Below are positions 23,958-26,907 of a DNA stretch of 26,907 nucleotides, one piece after another. This DNA comes from Archangium gephyra (GTDB lineage Bacteria; Myxococcota; Myxococcia; Myxococcales; Myxococcaceae), in contig QFQP01000052.1 in the NCBI GenBank assembly GCA_003243425.1, forward strand, positions 1-26,907, written 5' to 3'. The position numbers were made by a program, and so were the translations under genes. The notes under the pieces were generated by a model. That model did no database searches. It was given only the letters and a program-made list of their open reading frames with translations, and was not told the DNA's origin. How positions within the stretch are numbered: the stretch's first letter is position 1; every line of letters begins with the position of its first letter.

Positions 23958-25346
23958 GTGCTTGAAGCGGCCGTCTCGGACCTCGCCGTGGACACCCCCC
24001 GACAACCTGCAACCCTCCGCACGCTGCTCACGCTCGCGTGGCCCGTCGTCGTCAGTCGCGCCAGTCAGACCATCATCGGTCTGTCGGACACGTTGATGGT
24101 CGCGCAGCTGGGCGCTGCAGCCATCGCGGCGTCGGCCACCGGAGCGGTGAACACCTTCACGGTGATGATTTTGCCGATGGGCGTGAACTTCATCGTGCAG
24201 AGCTTCGCCGCGCAGCTCTTCGGCAAGGGCGACGCGGTCGGCGCGCGCCGCTACGGGTGGTACGGGCTCATGGTCGCGGTGATGACCGAGCTCGCCTGCC
24301 TGGCGGTGTGGCCGCTCGTCGACGACGTGCTCGAGGTGCTGCCGTACACGCCCGAGGTGCGCGACCTCATGGTCGGGTACCTGCGCATTCGACTGCTGTC
24401 TGGCGGCGCGGCCATCGGCCTCGAAGCGCTGGCGGAATACTACGGAGGCATGGGCCGCACGCGCCCCGGCATGGTCTTCAACGTGACGGCCATGGTGCTG
24501 AACGTGTTCGGCAACTGGCTCTTCATCTTCGGAAATCTCGGCGCACCGGCGCTGGGTGTGTCGGGGTCTGCGCTCGCGAGCGCCATCGCGTCGTTCGTCG
24601 GCTTCACCGGTTTCTTCATCTACTTCCTGCTCGACGCACCGAAGGGCGTGCGCACGAGGCTGTCGTTGGCGGAGTTCGGTCGCATGCTGCGCTTCGGGCT
24701 GCCGTCGGGCTTCAACTGGCTCTTCGAGTTCGGCGCGTACGTGTTCTTCGCGAACGTGGTGGTGGCAGGGCTCGGCACCACCACGCTGGCGGCGATGAAC
24801 TCGGTGATGTCGCTCAACTCGGCGAGCTTCATGCCGGCCATGGGCCTGGCAAGCGCGGGCGCGATTCTGGTGGGGCAGGCCATCGGCGCGCAGCGCAAAG
24901 ACGAAGTGCCCGGCGTGGTGAAGCTGACGGCGAAGGCCACCATCACCTGGCAGGTGAGCGTGGGCCTGTTGTGCGTGCTGTTCCCCTCGGTGCTCATCGC
25001 GCCGTTCGCCCGGGGCGAGGGTGGCGCGGAGGTCGCCGAGATGGGCGCGAAGATGTTGATGGTGTCAGCGGGTTGGCAGGTGTTCGACGCCATCGGCATG
25101 ACGGTCGCGGAGGCGCTGCGCGGCGCGGGCGACACGTTCTTCCCGATGATGGCGCGCATCGCCCTGGCGTGGCTGGTGTTCGCGCCGGGCAGCTACGTCG
25201 CGGTGCGCTACCTGCACTGGGGCTACGTGGGCGCGATGGTGTGGCTGGTGGCGTACCTGGCCATGCTGGCGCTCGTGGTGTTCCTGCGGTTCCGCTACGG
25301 CGCGTGGAAGCACATCGCGCTCGTCGAAGGCGCGCCTGCGCACTGA
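23958..25346 (+). CDS. MATE-family multidrug efflux transporter
   Basis: 462 residues from GTG 23958; GTG 23988 (452 aa) is a close alternative, and ribosome-binding evidence is weak for both. Twelve helices are predicted in two related halves. Family features are WPVVVSRASQTIIGLSDTLMV in helix 1, then IVQSFAAQLFGKGD, EYYGGMGRTRPGM, and in the second half the matching GLPSGFNWLFEF and ILVGQAIGAQR. It should export cationic or hydrophobic compounds by H+ or Na+ antiport across the inner membrane. The gene lies 35 bp after the DUF1636 gene and ends before a clear terminator hairpin, so it ends the transcript. Confidence 0.9.
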   Translation: MLEAAVSDLAVDTPRQPATLRTLLTLAWPVVVSRASQTIIGLSDTLMVAQLGAAAIAASATGAVNTFTVMILPMGVNFIVQSFAAQLFGKGDAVGARRYGWYGLMVAVMTELACLAVWPLVDDVLEVLPYTPEVRDLMVGYLRIRLLSGGAAIGLEALAEYYGGMGRTRPGMVFNVTAMVLNVFGNWLFIFGNLGAPALGVSGSALASAIASFVGFTGFFIYFLLDAPKGVRTRLSLAEFGRMLRFGLPSGFNWLFEFGAYVFFANVVVAGLGTTTLAAMNSVMSLNSASFMPAMGLASAGAILVGQAIGAQRKDEVPGVVKLTAKATITWQVSVGLLCVLFPSVLIAPFARGEGGAEVAEMGAKMLMVSAGWQVFDAIGMTVAEALRGAGDTFFPMMARIALAWLVFAPGSYVAVRYLHWGYVGAMVWLVAYLAMLALVVFLRFRYGAWKHIALVEGAPAH

Positions 25347-25368
25347 AGTGGCTCGACGGTCGTTGAGT

Positions 25369-25387
25369 CGGTAGTTCCCTACCGTTT
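25369..25387 (+). terminator. Intrinsic terminator after MATE gene
   Basis: CGGTAG-TTCC-CTACCG is a perfect 6-bp stem with a 4-nt loop followed by TTT, 23 nt after the MATE stop. The stem is short but the best terminator in this window. Confidence 0.6.
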
Positions 25388-25526
25388 CGTGGTCAGTACG
25401 AGCACTGGCTTTGCCGCGCGCCGTCCCGAGGGCCTGTCGAGGTCGCGCACTGCCGGTGTCGTTGGTCTCCGCCTCCATGAAACTCGAGCGCTCCGATTCG
25501 CGTCGACGCCGGCACGGTGATGGCGC

Positions 25527-25916
25527 TCACTTCGAATCCAACCGCTCGATGACCCACGCCGTCGCTTCTTCTTCGCTCGAGAAGAACTTCGTGAAGTCCG
25601 AGCTCCCCGAGACGCGAATCACGAAGCTCATCACCACGCGCAACGGTGCGGAGTTGAGCACGATGCCCACCGGGTAGCGCAGCGGGCTCTTGCCGCTGCT
25701 GGCCTCTGGGTTCTCGGTGAAGATGCGCCGCGCTTCGGGCCGCAAGTCGGTGCCGCTGTCGGCGATGGACAAGACGCCCGCGCCTTCGAGCGGAGCGCCG
25801 GGCCGCAGCTGCGACATCATGGCCTCGGCGTCTTCACCCGTGACCACGCCGAACGAATGCGTGCGGATGTACTTCTTGCCTTTCGGCGTCTCATGAATCG
25901 TGAAGGTGATGGGCAC
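25527..25916 (-). CDS. Tandem paralogue C of a small SpoIIAA-like (?) family
   Basis: 129 residues from GTG 25916, with GGGAGAG 5 nt upstream. It is closely related to the next gene (shared MPIT, KGxKYxRT, GVVTGEDA, TDLxPEARRxFT, NSAPLRxxxSFVxRVSGS, TKFF). No signal peptide, Cys or membrane segment is present. The alternating strand/helix pattern and the C-terminal EEEATAWVIERL resemble the end of SpoIIAA-like/STAS-fold domains (PF11964), but that is inference; no conserved phosphorylatable Ser is obvious. It is the last gene of an operon that begins with an RsbR/RsbS-type STAS protein, 37 bp after paralogue B. Likely a soluble partner in that signalling pathway. Confidence 0.7.
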   Translation of the reverse strand: MPITFTIHETPKGKKYIRTHSFGVVTGEDAEAMMSQLRPGAPLEGAGVLSIADSGTDLRPEARRIFTENPEASSGKSPLRYPVGIVLNSAPLRVVMSFVIRVSGSSDFTKFFSSEEEATAWVIERLDSK

Positions 25917-25953
25917 TGGTACTCTCCCGAGGGTTGAAACGGTCGTCGTGAAG

Positions 25954-26325
25954 TCAGGGCTCGGCTTCGAGCCACTTCGTGCCCTCGGCTTCGTTGCCGA
26001 AGAACTTCGTGTTCGGTGCCGAGCCCGACACCCGCACCACGAAGCTGATGGTGATGCGCAGCGGCGCCGAGGTGACGATCATCGCCGTGGGCGGGCGCTT
26101 GTCGACCGGTACGTTCTGCTGGCTGGTGAACACGCGGCGCGCTTCGGGCTGCAGGTCGGTGTTGGGCTCCGCGACCGACAACACGCCGTAGCCATGCCAG
26201 TCCTGGCCGGGCTTCATCTTCTCCATCACGGGAATGGCGTCTTCACCCGTGACCACGCCAGACGCGTAGGTGCGCACGTACTTCCGGCCCTTCGGTGACT
26301 CGTGAACGGTGCAGGTGATGGGCAC
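25954..26325 (-). CDS. Tandem paralogue B of a small SpoIIAA-like (?) family
   Basis: 123 residues from GTG 26325. Its ribosome-binding site GAGGA lies on the stop codon of paralogue A (TGAGGA), so the two are translationally coupled with a 7-bp gap. The sequence follows the same plan as paralogue C: MPITCTVHESPKGRKYVRT, GVVTGEDA, GYGVLSVAE, TDLQPEARRVFT, TSAPLRITISFVVRVSGS, TKFFGNEAEGTKWL. It lacks a signal peptide. It differs most in the middle (residues ~70-85), probably a surface loop. Its role is unknown; by context it belongs to a STAS-type stress or switching pathway. Confidence 0.7.
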   Translation of the reverse strand: MPITCTVHESPKGRKYVRTYASGVVTGEDAIPVMEKMKPGQDWHGYGVLSVAEPNTDLQPEARRVFTSQQNVPVDKRPPTAMIVTSAPLRITISFVVRVSGSAPNTKFFGNEAEGTKWLEAEP

Positions 26326-26332
26326 GGTGTCC

Positions 26333-26707
26333 TCAGCGCTTGTCCACGTTTTCGAAGATCCACTTCGTGGCCGACGCTTCCTCGCCGAACAGCTTGGTGG
26401 TGTCGGCCTTGCCAGACATTCGCATCACGAAGGTCATCATCACGCGCATCGGTGCGCTCGGCACCACCAACGCGAGAAACGTGTTCGGCGACTGCTCGAG
26501 CATGTCGGCGAACGCGCGACGGGCGTCGGGCTCGAGCGACATGTCGGGCTCGTTCACCGTCACCGTCGACAGGCCGTACAGCGCGCCTCCCGGGCTCGAG
26601 ACCTGCTTCAACTGCAGCACGTCTTCCATCGTGATGCGGCCCTTCGCCACGGAGCGTGAGTACGGCATGCCCCCCGGCGTCTTCCTGATTTCCCATGCAA
26701 TCGGCAT
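26333..26707 (-). CDS. Tandem paralogue A (divergent) of a small SpoIIAA-like (?) family
   Basis: 124 residues from ATG 26707, with AAGGAAGGGG 7 nt upstream. This is the most divergent of the three: MPIAWEIRKTPGGMPYSRS, GRITMEDV, LEPDARRAF, PSAPMRVMMTFVMRMSG, TTKLFGEEASATKWIFE. The common core PxARRxF, SAP(L/M)R, FVxR(V/M)SG and TK(L/F)F with a C-terminal Trp is kept. It lies 36 bp after the STAS gene and first in the tandem set, consistent with being the oldest copy. It is soluble, function unknown. Confidence 0.7.
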   Translation of the reverse strand: MPIAWEIRKTPGGMPYSRSVAKGRITMEDVLQLKQVSSPGGALYGLSTVTVNEPDMSLEPDARRAFADMLEQSPNTFLALVVPSAPMRVMMTFVMRMSGKADTTKLFGEEASATKWIFENVDKR

Positions 26708-26743
26708 CGTCGACCCCTTCCTTCTTCGTGCTGCGTACGCCCG

Positions 26744-26907
26744 TTACTTGTTGCTGGTCTGCTTGAGGCCCATGTCGTCGAACACCACCTTGAGCGCGTC
26801 GCTCAAGCGGCGCAGCGTGCGAATGCGCGAGGTGTCGATGCCCAGCTGCGCGATGGTCTGCGCGATGGCCGGGCTGATGCCGGTGAGGAAACACTGGGCG
26901 CCCACGA
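26744..26907 (-). CDS. STAS-domain protein of RsbR/RsbS type, C-terminal end only
   Basis: The frame is open at the right edge; 53 residues plus TAA are visible. GAQCFLTGISPAIAQTIAQLG followed by IDTSRIRTLRRLSDAL matches the end of the STAS domain in stressosome proteins (RsbR/RsbS), where a conserved LTGI and LGID follow the phosphorylated Thr/Ser segment, which lies outside this window. Such proteins form stressosome shells that release a signalling protein after phosphorylation by RsbT-type kinases. It heads the operon containing the three small paralogues. The N-terminal sensor domain cannot be seen. Confidence 0.75.
   Translation of the reverse strand, partial: VGAQCFLTGISPAIAQTIAQLGIDTSRIRTLRRLSDALKVVFDDMGLKQTSNK

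Overview
The window comes from a high-GC myxobacterium (Myxococcota, most likely suborder Cystobacterineae). Four things point there: lipoproteins with long Asp-Ala-Gly tracts after the lipobox, a large secreted protease ending in a MYXO-CTERM-type tail (Cys pair, hydrophobic helix, Arg cluster), a DUF2378 (TIGR02265) protein, a family largely confined to these bacteria, and uniformly G/C-ending codons. I saw no tRNA, rRNA, CRISPR array, insertion sequence or phage module. It reads as ordinary chromosome rich in cell-surface and secreted proteins.

Layout. Bases 2-2032 are the 3' part of a repeat-built surface protein. Bases 2321-5548 hold a deoxyhypusine synthase-like enzyme, a membrane-anchored TPR-like protein and a HupE/UreJ-type membrane protein whose start overlaps the previous stop. 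Bases 5563-12731 on the minus strand carry three exported proteins: a von Willebrand A lipoprotein, an HExxH lipoprotein, and a 1546-residue fungalysin-type (M36) metalloprotease with PA and PKD-like domains. Bases 12793-14273 carry the DUF2378 protein, an ICMT-like membrane methyltransferase and a small helical protein. Bases 14351-17790 look like a scarred stretch: a Cys/Gly-rich surface-protein remnant without usable ends, an intact pirin, a VanX-type dipeptidase, and an ECF sigma factor that has lost region 2. Bases 17779-22822 carry a TPR protein, a leaderless peptidoglycan-binding C39-type peptidase, a DHA2 drug-efflux transporter with an oversized loop, a tiny lipoprotein and a lysine-rich protein with an internal duplication. 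Bases 22941-25346 hold rpsN, rpmB, a DUF1636 Cys protein and a MATE transporter. The right end (25527-26907, minus strand) is a tight operon: the end of an RsbR/RsbS-type STAS protein followed by three tandem paralogues of one small unrecognised family.

Best candidates for something undescribed are the STAS-plus-three-paralogues operon, the DHS-like enzyme in a lineage without eIF5A, the leaderless cell-wall peptidase, and the lysine-rich duplicated protein with its long 3' hairpin. All functional calls come from reading motifs by eye; no database search was run.
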